64,000 nucleotides of DNA. Source: Polytrichum commune (taxonomy: Eukaryota > Streptophyta > Polytrichopsida > Polytrichales > Polytrichaceae). Positions 45,201 through 56,277 of this stretch are shown in pieces; position 1 is the stretch's first letter; every line of letters starts with the position of its first letter. The DNA lies in NCBI GenBank assembly GCA_950295325.1, contig OX485804.1:19094001-19158000 (forward strand), written 5' to 3'. The notes below the pieces were generated by a model. It ran no database searches and was not told where the DNA came from. It worked only from the letters and a program-made list of their open reading frames with translations. The position numbers and the translations under genes are program-made.

Positions 45201-46670
45201 ATAAATTTCCAGCCTTCCTTAAAATAGTTCAATTAGTGCCGAAGGGTAAAGATACTATGGTATTAATAACCAACCATGTGAGTACTTGAGAGCTTGCCCT
45301 TGGAGGAGAGTAGGTGCAAGCTAATTTGCCACATTGTTCACCTTCTCAAAGTCCTGTTGATTCTTGTGATGTCCACACCATAAGTGGCTTAAAATAGTTC
45401 AATTAGTGCTTATGAAGACAATTGTGAACAATTCACGATTTCTATTTATTTCATTTTAATTTGAAACACAACACACTATCAAACACCTTCATTGGAAGTG
45501 GGGGTTATGAATATGCTTAAAATATGCTTATATAAGAGAAAGTCATGAATTGTCGACACCATAAGTGACATGTCACTTAAGCCCACTTTATACATGACAT
45601 GGGGTCAGCCCGAGCATCAACCCGATTCTCAAGCATTAAGTTCCCAACCCGGTCCAACTCTATCAACTTTTTACGGTTCAACCTTGTCATGTTTAAATGT
45701 GATGAGGCCCAATCTTAGGTCTCAATGTTTTTGAGGGAAAGCTTAGTGACGATAATGAACCTTCCATGAACTGATGGTAGAGATGTTCACCATCCAATGG
45801 ATGAGCCCAATCCGGCCCATGTCGAGAGTTCAAGACAAGGACAACCTCGTCCTGGTTTTTTCAAAGCCAATCCAAAGATTTGGTGCCAAGTTTTTGCCAC
45901 CTAGGATGTTGCATAGGATGAGTAAATGTTTGGGCCCAACCCTATTATAAAGCTTTTAGGATGGATTTGATGAAATTGAGTGATCTTATTTGTCGGAATT
46001 CTTAGAGTTATAGTTGGCCCTCAATTTGGTCTTGAGTATAAAATGGGCCTTATGTGTGTTCAATGCTTTTACCGATCTCGTCTAATAAACATTGGACAAC
46101 ATGGGTGGATGTGGCAGTGGTGAGCCACCGTCCCACCAATCGATATTATTTTGAGAATGGTGGACAAGAACAACAAGGTGACAAGCATGGGGGTTGGCTT
46201 GGACCACCAAGGGACCACATTCAAGTGATTTATAATTCATATGCACATGTACAAGCTACTATGTTTATGATGAATTATCATACAACGAGTTAAATGCCCA
46301 ATATTTGGCTTCATTGAAGTGTTCACTGTGATGTGCATAAGAAAATTTCCTACAGGATATCAGAAAAGAATGCCAGAATTACATTTCATTGATGTAGAAA
46401 AAATAAGAAAAAATAAATAAAATCATGACCCTTTAAGGGTTAATTTTGGTATTGAAAGATTTCACTTTTGATTCCAGATCAGCACACGGCAAAGATGCTT
46501 GACTCATGGTCATATTTTGGGGGATTTATCGCCAAGTTACAATCCTAGCAAATGAAACAAGGCCTAAAATGCAAACAAGCATGTTCATATTTGGATGGAA
46601 GTTGTATAACATGTGGCTTTGAAGTCCCAAATTCTGTCGCCAGTTTGGCTATCTTGGAATCATGGATTTG
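42300..46670. other. Intergenic, no gene recognised
   Basis: AT-rich with scattered short frames. A 128-codon minus frame at 44264-44650 has no recognisable motif. No convincing transposon ends. TGTAACATCCCAAAT at about 43181 resembles an LTR edge without a partner. Confidence 0.4.
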
Positions 46671-46678
46671 AAGTATGA

Positions 46679-47265
46679 GGGCCAGTTCACACTATGGCCG
46701 TCCAAGTCGAGAGGCCGTGGGATTGAGTGGCCAAATTTTGTTGAGAGTCCAAAGAAATGAGCTGAAAATAGTCAATCAAATATAGTAAGTGGAGCCTTTG
46801 GCCGGGCATAGTGTGAAGCTTCCAAAGGCTAAGCCCAAAGTCCTAACCTTTGGCCATGAATTCCCACCGCCTCTCGACTTGGACGGTCATAGTGTGAAGC
46901 CTTCAAAGGCCGAGCCCAAAGTCCAAACCCAAAGGAGCATCCCACTTTATTCCTTGCTCAAAATAACCCCTCCAATCTAATGGTCAAGATCTTGTCAATG
47001 ATTGATATTTTAATGAAAAAAATTTTTAGCCTCTCGACGGAAGTTTGGGTGGAGCATTTTGCTCGACCCAAACTTTGCTCGAGAGGCCGAACTCTTGGCG
47101 CCATAACTTCCTAAAAGTGCTGCCACCTAGGCTCTTTTGGAGGCGATGTCCTTTGGACTTCGGCCTCTAGTGTGAAGGCCGAGAGGACGGACTTTGGACA
47201 TTTTTGCATTTTCATTGGTCCAAACGCTTCTCCTCTCGAAGTTTGGCCATAGTGTGAACCGGCCC
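46679..47265. mobile_element. TIR element, family TTCACACTATGGCC
   Basis: The left end GGGCCAGTTCACACTATGGC and the right end (reverse complement) GGGCCGGTTCACACTATGGC are near-identical inverted repeats; CGAGAGGCCG recurs internally. About 587 bases, GGGCC start as in Harbinger-type MITEs. The flanking triplets (TGA, TTA) differ. An internal duplication (CATAGTGTGAAG near 46810 and 46888) makes it longer than its partner at 47339. Non-coding. Confidence 0.75.
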
Positions 47266-47538
47266 TTATTTCATGGGAAAAAACAAGTCATGGTCTGTTT
47301 GCTCTATCGACACGCATTTTTTAATTGAACCTTGTTTAGGGCTGCTTCACACTATGGCCGAAGGTCGAGAGGCCGTCGATTCCCACCAATAAGATAGTAA
47401 GAAACCAAGATTTTAGCCTCTTGACCCTTCACACTGGAGGCCAACGTTCAAAGGCCATCACTTTCTAGAATGCCTACATGGTAATACTTTTTGACCACGG
47501 CGACAAACTCTCAAAAGAAGTTTGGGTCAGACAAAAGG

Positions 47539-48293
47539 GGCCATTCACGGTTAGGGTACTACTTTTGGCCGTCTAACGGAAAACGGACTTTTTTGGATAA
47601 CTTCACATGCTTGGTATGCTTAGATTTGTATTGTGAAGCATATTTTGGATCATACCTACATTTCATACTCCATATCGAGTACACTGACAAAGTTAATTTA
47701 GAAGGAATAGGGTCATCTAAGATATCCTTTTGATTCCTTAAAGGACATTCAGGAGTGCTATCTTAATTGTTCACCTTAGGATCAAGGAATGAAAAGGACA
47801 ACAAGAATCAATCGAAACAATCCCAAATTTTTTCCTCACACTCATCGTTCGAGTGTGTACCAATAGAACCAAATATGTATTGAATAGCAATTGCCCAACT
47901 TTACATGTGGAACCAAACATGTCCAAATATACATATACTCACGGCCACACGTAAAAGGAACCTCTAGTATTAGAATTGGACAAAAAAAATTATATGAATG
48001 GACACATGACACTTTTACCAATGTACCAAGATACATAACATGAAATAATTGACCACCAATGCACACCTAAATAACAAAAAAATGCCACGGATGTGGCCTA
48101 GGGTTTAGGGTTTAGGGTTTAGGGTGATTATTAAATAATAATAATAATATTTCTTGATAAAGCTTATGAACTATCTACTTGTTTATGTAAAATTTATTGA
48201 TCAAATAATAGTAAATCATGATAAAAACCAAGATTAATGCGACAAAGTCCTTAAGTCCTTTGTCCCGAAAGTAGTACCCTGATCGTGAATGGC
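47539..48293. mobile_element. Nested TIR element, ends GGCCATTCACG
   Basis: The left end GGCCATTCACGGTTAGGGTA continues CTACTTTTGG. The right end, in reverse complement, is GGCCATTCACGATCAGGGTA continuing CTACTTTCGG: thirty-base inverted repeats with three mismatches. About 755 bases, no coding capacity. A second copy is at 21148-21928. A TTTAGGG tract lies inside this copy only. Confidence 0.8.
48099..48124 (+). repeat. Interstitial plant telomere repeat (TTTAGGG)
   Basis: Three full TTTAGGG units plus flanking partial units, in the interior of the nested element. The related copy at 21148 lacks it, so it arose after the copies separated, by repair synthesis or chance slippage. Confidence 0.8.
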
Positions 48294-48717
48294 CTCAAAA
48301 ATGAAAACCTAAACTATAGTCTACAAGTTGTCGATTTTTTTTCATTTTTTTCTTTTCGAAATTTGACACGATCTTGATTGTTAGATTGGAGGGGTTTTTT
48401 TGGGCATGGAATAAAAGTGGGATGATCTCTTCCAAATGGTATGGGTTTGGACTTTGGGCTTGGCCTTTGGAGACTTCACACTATGCCCGGCCGAAGGCTC
48501 CAATTCCTATATTTTATTGGCTATCTATTTTCAGCCCATTTCTTTGGACTCTCAACAAAGTTTGGCCATTTAACCCCACGGCCTCTCAACTTGGACGGTC
48601 ATAGTGTGAAGCAACCCTTCGAAGTGACGTGAAATCTTCCAAACCAACAAATTAGAAGGAACCATAAATTATGGAGTTTGGAAAGTCAAAGTCCGCACGT
48701 TGCTAAAGAGGAAAAAT

Positions 48718-49225
48718 TTGGACAACTAACCAACTAATTCAATTATTAGTTAACTAGTTGCCTTTCGTAACTATAGTTGTTTGTGATTAGACCTGCCAAA
48801 AAATGTAGTTAACTATAATTGTTTTGAATTCGGTATGTCAAAAAATATAGTTAACTATAGTTGTATCTAGTTAACTAAAGTTGAGCGTAGCTTGTTCACG
48901 GAAGTTCCGTTGTAGTGTTGTAGTGTACTAGTGTGTTATTTGTGTTGGAGGTGTATATGTAGGTTGTTACGGAGCCCAACATTGTGAGTGATCGTATAAA
49001 GGCATTTCTTAATGATCCTCGATGGCCATAGCATATTAAAGACCCTCAACTGAAGCAGATCAAGAGGCGAACTTCTTCGATATTGACGGAGAATGAAGAT
49101 TTTGTCTGAATTTTTTCTAGTTAATTATAGTTGTTAAGGAAGTTGATCTTCATTTTTCCTAGTTAACTATAGTTGTCCCCTAGAATGTATTGAAAACAAT
49201 CTAGTTAACTATAATTATTTTGGCA
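48718..49225. repeat. Repeat with many TAGTTAACTATAGTTG words
   Basis: The first 110 bases parallel 8517-8640 (ACTAACCAACTAATTCAA, TATTAGTTAACTA, GACCTGCCAAA). The words GTTAACTATAGTTG or close variants recur about eight times to 49215, and CCCTAGAATGTATTGAAAA matches 8641 and 17331. Probably the interior of another hAT-related copy; the ends were not located. Confidence 0.6.
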
Positions 49226-49984
49226 GTTGTCCGAGGTTTGAAATCCTCCACTCTCTTTCAATCGACCTGAATGAATCAACTCGCAAGAGCAAACATTCTA
49301 CATTAAATATGGTTTATCGAGTGAAGAGAAATCTCCCAAATCCTTGCAATTGCGCATCGGGAAGAATGAAGTGTTGACATAAGTTAATGGATTGGGACTC
49401 GGTTGCAATAATGGTGTGGATGCTCTTGACTGGGATCGCAATAATGGTCGACATTTTGGACTCGGGCTGCAATGATGCTGGTGGAGTGTATTTTGGATAC
49501 TGAACTCTGACTACCTAATGTTTGTGAACATTGAGTTGTATGTAAGTTAGGTTTCATTCATCTAAGTTACAAAGCAGAGTTATCCATAGAGTCCCTTCAA
49601 AGAGAGATGAAACCATGGGTTTCATCCTTCTTTAAGAAAACTTTCTATTACAGGCTACACTTTGGATTACCTCAGTTAATAATGTGTGATATTGTTCAGA
49701 GTTACATAGTGCGATAACGTCTTACTTAGGAGTTCAATATTCACTAACGAAAGTTCAATAAGTTGTGTGAACATTGCATGACATGAATGAATTTGCTCGG
49801 TAGATTATTGCATTCTCATTAAATAGTTGTAGCATTGGAACTTTGATTGGTAACAAGCACTAATTGGGATAATCGGTGTAGTTGGCTATTTTGTAGTGTA
49901 GCCTATTTTGAAAGTTGGTGAAGCTTTTGGAACCTCCTCTTTCCACCTCTAGTTTTGTGATTTAAAGTAGGGTATGTGCATGGA

Positions 49985-50185
49985 CTTGTAGTCTTAAATC
50001 CCGAATTAGCCTATGCAAGGCTAGCTTGGCCCACGCATCCTAGTATGACAAGCTAGAAAGCATGTTTTTAATAGCCCAACACTGCTCTTTGTATATAATA
50101 ATTCAAGCATCAAGAAAAGTTGGGTGACTTTGTATTAATACTCATAAATACATGGGTTGGGACTAAACCGATGGTTTCATCTGCT
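49985..50185. repeat. Dispersed repeat, inverted partner of 10330-10520
   Basis: Shares, in reverse order and complement, TATGCAAGGCTAGCTTGGCC, ATAGCCCAAC and CATCAAGAAAA with 10330-10520. Class unknown. Confidence 0.6.
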
Positions 50186-50502
50186 TTACTTTACAAATCA
50201 CTACAATGTCACAGTGTTCGTGTTGGAGCAATTTAGTGGAAGGAGAATGTTGCATATAATGTCATATGGTAACATAGTATTTGTGAAAACGCCACATTCA
50301 CATGTGATGTTTGTTTTCAAGGTTGACTCACTTTCTAGTCTTGTGGAATACACTTGAACTTTGAAAAGTTGTAGTTGGTGAAAACTTAACTAGTTGGCAA
50401 AAGCTACCTCTAAAGACCAATTCAAACCAGCCTTCCTTGCATTCGAGAAAATCAAGTATATAACATTTATCCGTGCCATGTGACATTTTCACGAATACCA
50501 TA

Positions 50503-50535
50503 TATGACATAAAATACCTGGTATTTTATGTCATA
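50503..50535. repeat. Perfect 33-base palindrome
   Basis: A 16-base arm TATGACATAAAATACC, one central T, and its exact reverse complement. No associated gene. It could be a compact foldback or a fused pair of transposon ends. Confidence 0.9.
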
Positions 50536-51169
50536 GTGGTAACTTTTCATATGAAATTTCTAATGATTTGGTTTACAAGTACTAGAATCCCCACTTCCTT
50601 TTAGTTCATGCAATGCCAATTGTTGAAACAAGGTTTGGTATATTATGCAACCCAACATTTATGCAACAAAATATTATCATGAATGATTGAAATTTGGATG
50701 AAAATCACTTAGTAAATGACAATATTTACAACATTGTGAATATATATTGCTCAAACCAAATTTCCAAGGAATGACAGATGATGCTAACTTTACATTCCTT
50801 ATTGGTGACACTAGACGGGCCGTTTACAATTTGCATTGAGCAATACAAATAGAAATGGTGACACTAAATACAATATTTCGTATAGTAACATTTGGCACGT
50901 CGTCAAGATACATGTGTGCACCTTGAATCTTTATGTTATTGCTTAGAATGAGTTTATGTTAGTTCCCTTGATAGTAAAATGTATGTGTGTCATGGGGTGA
51001 TCGAAGAGAAAGGAGTGAACTATATTGTCTTTAGTAGCTTGGAGTGGCCGATCATCCAAGAAGTACATCAAATTGTTTGGGATGTCATCTTAGGTTATGA
51101 GAGACATGACTGGCAAACCAAAAAGGATGGTACTCATCAAGCTCCTTCAATTGTGCAAAGTAGTATCTG

Positions 51170-51667
51170 GGGCCACTTCACACACAAGACTGAGAGCCCA
51201 TGACAATTACACTTCAAGTACTCTCATTGGTGGAAAAGGCGGAGCCGGTCCAAGTTTCGCTTCACACTACGCTCGAGGGACCAACAGTATGTGAATGCAA
51301 GACGGATGTGAAATCTACATGGATTCCTACATGGCATTGAATGGACCATGTTTCATGGTCACTTGGACTATTTTCAAAAATCATCTCTTGGAGGTAGGCC
51401 TAACACAAAACCGAGAGACCATGGCATTCCGAACGCTCATAACTGTTGATTTATTTTATTTTATCATGTGTGAGGATCGACATGAATAGAAATTCATTGA
51501 GACAACATTTGGTTGAGGGCCCGGTCACATATGACTTCACACTATAGTTGAGGGTCCGTGACCACACTACATGATTTTGAAGGTGCCTTGGGACGGCCTT
51601 TGGACACTTTCTTTTGGGCTCTCACAATTTCATGGACATGGCTCTCGGCTCGTGTGTGAAGTGGCCC
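51170..51667. mobile_element. Harbinger-type MITE (family GGGCCACTTCACAC)
   Basis: The left end GGGCCACTTCACACACAAGA and the right end (reverse complement) GGGCCACTTCACACACGAGC extend to about 28 bases of inverted repeat ending GAGAGCC. 498 bases. The outside triplets CTG and TTA do not match, so one edge has mutated. The interior is collinear with the MITEs at 51859 and 55260 in reverse complement. Confidence 0.85.
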
Positions 51668-51792
51668 TTAAAGAACTTTGACGACAATCTATGTGTTAGG
51701 GAGATGATTGCTCATATGAGCTTCAGCAACTTGGTTGTTGTCTTCAAAACTACTAGGCTTCTTGGAATAGGCACAGTATGATATCGATGCCT

Positions 51793-51819
51793 TATATATA
51801 TATATATATATATATATAT
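51793..51819. repeat. TA microsatellite
   Basis: About 13 TA units between two MITE copies. Confidence 0.9.
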
Positions 51820-51858
51820 TCCCCTCCTCTCTTCTGCAATTAAATTCCCATAACCTTA

Positions 51859-52358
51859 GGGTCACTTCACACACAAGCCAAGAGCCATGACCATAAATTT
51901 GTGAGAGCAAAAAAGAAAGTGTCCCAAGGCCATTCCAAGACACCTCCACAATCATGTCGTGTTGTCACGGATCCTCGTGTGTAGTGTGAAGTCGTATGTG
52001 ACCAGGCTTCAATCAAATGTTGTTTCAATGAATTTTAATTCACGGGGGGTCCTCACATATGATAAAATAGAATAAACCAACGGTTGTGAGCGTTCGGAGT
52101 GCCATGGTCTCCTAGTTTTGTGTTAGGCCTACCTCCAAGAGGTGGTTTTTGAAAATAATCCAAGTGACCATGAAACTTGATCCATTCGATGCCATGTAGG
52201 AATCCATGTAGACTTTTACATCCATCGTGCATTCACATACTCCATTAGTCCCTCAAGTGTAGTGTGAAGTGACCATGGACCGGCTCCACCTTTTCCACCA
52301 ATGAGAGTGCTTGAAGTGTAATAATCACGGGCTCTCAGTCTCATGTGTGAAGTGGCCC
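51859..52358. mobile_element. Harbinger-type MITE, TSD TTA, inverted partner of 51170
   Basis: Left end GGGTCACTTCACACACAAGC, right end TGTGTGAAGTGGCCC; TTA on both sides (51856-51858 and 52359-52361). 500 bases, opposite orientation to 51170-51667 and only 191 bases from it, so the pair could form a long hairpin in RNA. Confidence 0.88.
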
Positions 52359-53448
52359 TTAACCAGCCTCCAAAGATTGAACCCTTTCCAACTAGGGTCT
52401 TATGAATAGAATAAGAACATGGACATTGTTGCCAAGTTTATGTGACAACCTTCGTGGACTTGGGGGAATCGCTTTGATCAGTGACACAATTTGCAAGATT
52501 TGGGCAAACCAACCCATACACATGTTCCTTGTTGGATGCCTAAACCCTTGCCTCCAAAGAACCACTGTCCGGGGAGGTTTGCTCCAGCCAATTTGCAATA
52601 GGTTCGGTGGTGACTGGCAACACACAACGTGGGGTGTGGGAATATTAACCTGCCAACATTTGCCAACTTCTCACTTCCTTATCAGGACTCTAAGAGTCTA
52701 AGCATAGTTTCTTCTAAATATAGATATAGAGAGTATCCCGGAGGGACTCAGGAAGAACAATTATTTGTGGATACTTGGACACATAGTACAAGGCAGCATT
52801 GCCAGTGAATGTTGTGCGTTCAAATCATTCAAATAGGAAAAGAAGAATAAAGTCATGGCGAATTTTGGCACAAAGCATGGCAGGTGAAATCCCCTTCTCT
52901 CTTTCTCAAATCACAAAGGCTTTAAGAGTAACAAGATAAGGGCATGTTTACAAGAAAGCCATTAGGCCATGGGTTTTGAGAATCCTTGGATTGTCATTGG
53001 TCGAGAATGTCAAGGGCCCATGTTTTAAGGTTTACATGAAGGTAATTTTGGATCATACCCCATAACATATTCAATGGATGGAAAATCTAAATGGAATCCC
53101 GGATGGCAAGTAAGGAGAATGTTGACCATGATTGTATGGAATTTTTTGGGATTGCTCTTGAAGGTATGCACGATGGAATTTGCAGTGGGAATTTGGGTTT
53201 ACATTAAGGGTTTGTGACCTCCAAAAGACCATGGATTCCTCTACATTCTCATCTAAAAAGTGGGGTATCATGATTATCTAAGAGCCTTGGCCTAACACCC
53301 ACTTATTGGGTGTTTTATTAATAAGGAAAGGGGGTGGGGGGGGGGGGGGAGGGGGTATGAGGACCCCAACAAAAACAAAGCCCACAAAAATATAAGGAAC
53401 TTTACAAATGCATTAGAGAGCGAGGCACCAGAGATGTACATGCTGATG

Positions 53449-54351
53449 TCAACGACTGTAAACACCTGTATACACAACTTTGGTGTGTCTACAACCACCG
53501 CCATTGGAAAGGTCATCCACGACACTTTGCACCGAATCCCTTTGTAAACACTTCTCTTCTAGATCCATCCCTTTCGAATCCAAACAAGCATAAAAATCAT
53601 CACAAAAAGTTTGATTGATGTGTTGCTCTTGATTGGCATATTCAAGCGCCATTTCTTGAGATTTGAAATACCCTCATGTTTGATACCCTCGAAACGGTGT
53701 CCAAAAAACATTGGAGATGTCTTCCATGTCGATGTCATGCAGATTCATCATGATCTTCCATATGGAAACCACCCTCCTAACATCCATACTAGCTGACCTC
53801 TATGGAATCACACATGTCGGATTGGGGTAGAATTGGCTACTCTTGCACATGTGGGTAGAGTGTCCCGGGAAGAGTAACACCCAAATACTTCTTCATAAGA
53901 AAACATGCCCATTGATGGGCCATTTGCAAAATATTGCTATGAGAAAGACTCACATGATTGTTTGAGCCCACCTTCCCAAACTTTGCATACTCCATCTTCC
54001 CTTCATTCATGTCATCAGCGGAAACATTATGGTGCACAAATTCAAAATGCTCCTCCATGTTATCTTTCATGCAATACCCAATTATACCGTTCAAGGTATC
54101 CAACCCTTCATCCCTCAACCTCTTGCAAGAAACAACATGATTGGTCGAAGGACTCTTATTCCGCCCAATATAAACCTTGATTTTCTTGTTCCAACACCGG
54201 AAGACTACTAAAATCCCCCTTGACAACCACTTGAGATTATTTGTGTGTCAACGCTCCACCACGCTTCACACTCCATGTAGCACAAGCCCGCCATGCATTC
54301 CTCCTCGATGAATTTTCTCAACATCACAAGAAGTGCAATGTCAATATCCAT
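53449..54351 (-). pseudogene. Decayed Rep-like (possible HUH endonuclease) reading frame
   Basis: Read on the minus strand from about 54351, protein-like pieces follow in order: MDIDIALLVMLRKFIEEECM, then after a frame break GLDTLNGIIGYCMKDNMEEH and FEFVHHNVSADDMNEGKMEY, LSHSNILQMAHQWA; then past stops SMDVRRVVSIWKIMM, HDIDMEDISNVFW and MALEYANQEQHINQTF. The G-GYC-KD...EHF layout is reminiscent of rolling-circle Rep-type proteins found as fossils in plant and algal genomes. The place where an H-x-H motif would be expected is disrupted here. At least two frame changes and three stops are present, so it is non-functional. Origin (replicative transposon or an integrated element) is not determined. 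The family assignment is from general resemblance only and may be wrong. That it is a real former coding sequence is more secure. Confidence 0.4.
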
Positions 54352-55060
54352 GCCACCCACCCCAATTGTCACGGATGCCTCAAAATACTCGAGAGAAAGA
54401 CGAGTTCGCTCTTGTGCTTGAGAGCGCACAAGCACCCACATCCTCGGAGCCATGACAGTTGCACTCCAAATCAACACTCACATGCAAAAGCACAACACTT
54501 AACCTGCAACAGACTACACTCAATGTCTACCGTGATACAAAAACACTCACAACCTGCAATGCATACGTCAATATCCATCTGCACCTCACTAGAAGTGCAA
54601 TGTCAATATCATTGCCACCCACCCCAATTGTCACGGATGCCTCAAAATACTTGAGAGAAGTACGAGTTCGCTCTTGCGCTTGAGAGCAAGCGAGCATTCA
54701 CATCCTTAGAGCCATGACAATTGCACTCCAAATCAACACTCACATGCAAAAACCACAACACTTGGCTTGCAACATACTACGCTCAATGTCTACCGCAATA
54801 CAAAAACACTCACAACCTACAATGCAAACGTCAAAAATCAACCTGCACCTCACAAGAAGTGCAATGTCGATATCCATGCCACCCACCCCTATTGTCACGG
54901 ATGCCTCGAAATACTCGAGAGAAGAACGAGTTTTCTTGTGCTTGAAAGCGCACGAGCACTCGCATCCTCACATGCAAAAATCACAACACACAGCCTGCAA
55001 CAGACAACGTGCAGTGTCTTCTGCGATTCAAAGACACTCACAACTTGCAATGCAGGCGTC
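54327..55060. repeat. 263-base tandem repeat, nearly three copies
   Basis: The word AGAAGTGCAATGTC recurs at 54329, 54590 and 54855, each followed by ATCC.TGCCACCCACCCC, TGTCACGGATGCCTC and AATACT.GAGAGAA; CTCACATGCAAAA and CAAAAACACTCACAACCT also recur. The last copy is shortened. The first unit contains the 5' end of the decayed Rep-like frame, so the array may have grown from that gene's leader. Open frames across it are only a by-product of the repeat. Confidence 0.85.
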
Positions 55061-55259
55061 CTAACAGAGAGACTTGCAGTAGTGGAGGCGCCCAAGAACA
55101 ACAACCGGTGTTGCCTTCCCAACCAACATAGAAAAAGCCTGCCTGCATTCAGCAGCAGCACTGTGGCAACAAGCTCCACATCGGCCCTGGCTCCATCAGG
55201 GTTGGGCCCAGAACTAAACCTGCCATGGAACTCAACCCAGTAAACAACCTCCCCCCTCA

Positions 55260-55760
55260 GGGCCACTTTCACACACGAGCCAAGAGCCGTGACCACGACA
55301 TTGTGAGAGCCCAAAAGAAAGTGTCCCAAGGCCGTCCCCAACCCACCTCCCAAATCATGCAGTGTAGTCACGGACCCTCAACTATAGTGTGAAGTCGTAT
55401 GTGACCGAGCCCTCAACCAAATGCTATTTCAACAACTTTCTATTCACGCGGGGTCTTCACACATGGTAAAAGAGAATAAACCAACGGTTACGAGTGTTCG
55501 GAGTGTCATGGTCTCCCGGTTTTGCGTTAAGCCTACCTCCAAGAGGCGGTTTCTGAAAATAGTTCAAGTGACCATGAAACATGCTCCATTCGATGCCATG
55601 TAGGGAAGAACCCGTGTAGACTTTACACCCACCGTGCATTCACATACTCCGGTGGTCCCTCAGGCGGAGTGGGAAGGGAACGTGGAGCGGCTCCGCCTTT
55701 TCCACCAACGAGAGTGCTTGAAGTGAACTGGTCACGGGCTCTCAGTCTGGGAGTGGGCCC
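55260..55760. mobile_element. Harbinger-type MITE, TSD TCA
   Basis: Left end GGGCCACTTTCACACACGAG, right end CAGTCTGGGAGTGGGCCC (degenerate); TCA at 55257-55259 and 55761-55763. 501 bases, same orientation as 51859-52358. The interior words GTGTCCCAAGGCCGTCCC, CGGACCCTCAACTATAGTGT and CTCCAAGAGGCGGTTTCTGA match it closely. Confidence 0.88.
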
Positions 55761-56019
55761 TCAGCCCGCCGATCACATAATTGATCCTGACAATTATATC
55801 GGGGCTTAACTGTTCAAATGCACGTATTTCTAAAACTTTTCCCGCTTTCAGCCGGCTGGCCCCACACATGAGTTCTGCGTGAAGTACTGAAGCTGCCTTC
55901 CCAACACATGCAGCCCATCAAGGAGTCTATATTTTAGGCCCCGTGGGCCCTCAGTTACTTACAGGCCAGCCAGCAACCGCCAATGGCCAATCCCACACTT
56001 GAATAGTGTATGATTGTTG

Positions 56020-56277
56020 AATGGAAGAGAAGGTACAAGTGACCGTTGCAATGACCGGGGGAAGAACCGATGGCCACAGTAGTTACAGATGAACCGGTCG
56101 AGTCGGTCGATGTTCGATTATAGACTTCAGTTTTATGAGTATCCGTTATAGAGGAATCTACTTTAGAATGTACCCGACTTTGATAAAGAAAAACCGAACT
56201 ATCGTAACATGTAACCGGTCGGACTTGGAAACGCTAGGATTTTGATTAATTATGCGCAAAAATCCTCCCGGACACTG
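56020..56277. mobile_element. Short hAT-family MITE, TSD GATTGTTG
   Basis: Identical 8-base repeats GATTGTTG at 56012-56019 and 56278-56285 enclose 258 bases ending CAAAAATCCTCCCGGACACTG, the hAT-family terminus seen at 57200. The left end (AATGGAAGAGAAGG) is diverged. The interior matches 10118-10302. Confidence 0.7.

Larger units (their letters stand above)
47339..48617. mobile_element. Same TIR family, inverted copy, split by a nested element
   Basis: The left end GGGCTGCTTCACACTATGGC and the right end (reverse complement) GGGTTGCTTCACACTATGAC are inverted repeats; the outside triplets are TTA and TTC. The left arm (47339-47537) matches the reverse complement of the right half of 46679-47265, and the right arm (48294-48617) matches the reverse complement of its left half. 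The two arms together are about 520 bases, and 47539-48293 is foreign. This gives a clear order of insertion. Confidence 0.75.

Noticed and set aside
47491-47733. 80-codon plus frame
   Set aside because: It crosses from one MITE into the nested element and so cannot be a gene.
52392-52701. Overlapping frames on both strands of about 60-100 codons
   Set aside because: Complementary open frames over a dispersed repeat also seen at 10445-10640; no motif.
54327-55060. Repeat spacing considered as a CRISPR-like array
   Set aside because: Units are 263 bases and collinear throughout, without unique spacers; this is plant nuclear DNA.
54241-55243. Several overlapping open frames of 74-158 codons on the plus strand
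   Set aside because: They are readings of the 263-base tandem repeat in different frames, antisense to the decayed Rep-like blocks, with no domain features.
54895-55371. 158-codon minus-strand frame
   Set aside because: It spans the end of the tandem array and the edge of a MITE; composition is not protein-like and no motif is visible.
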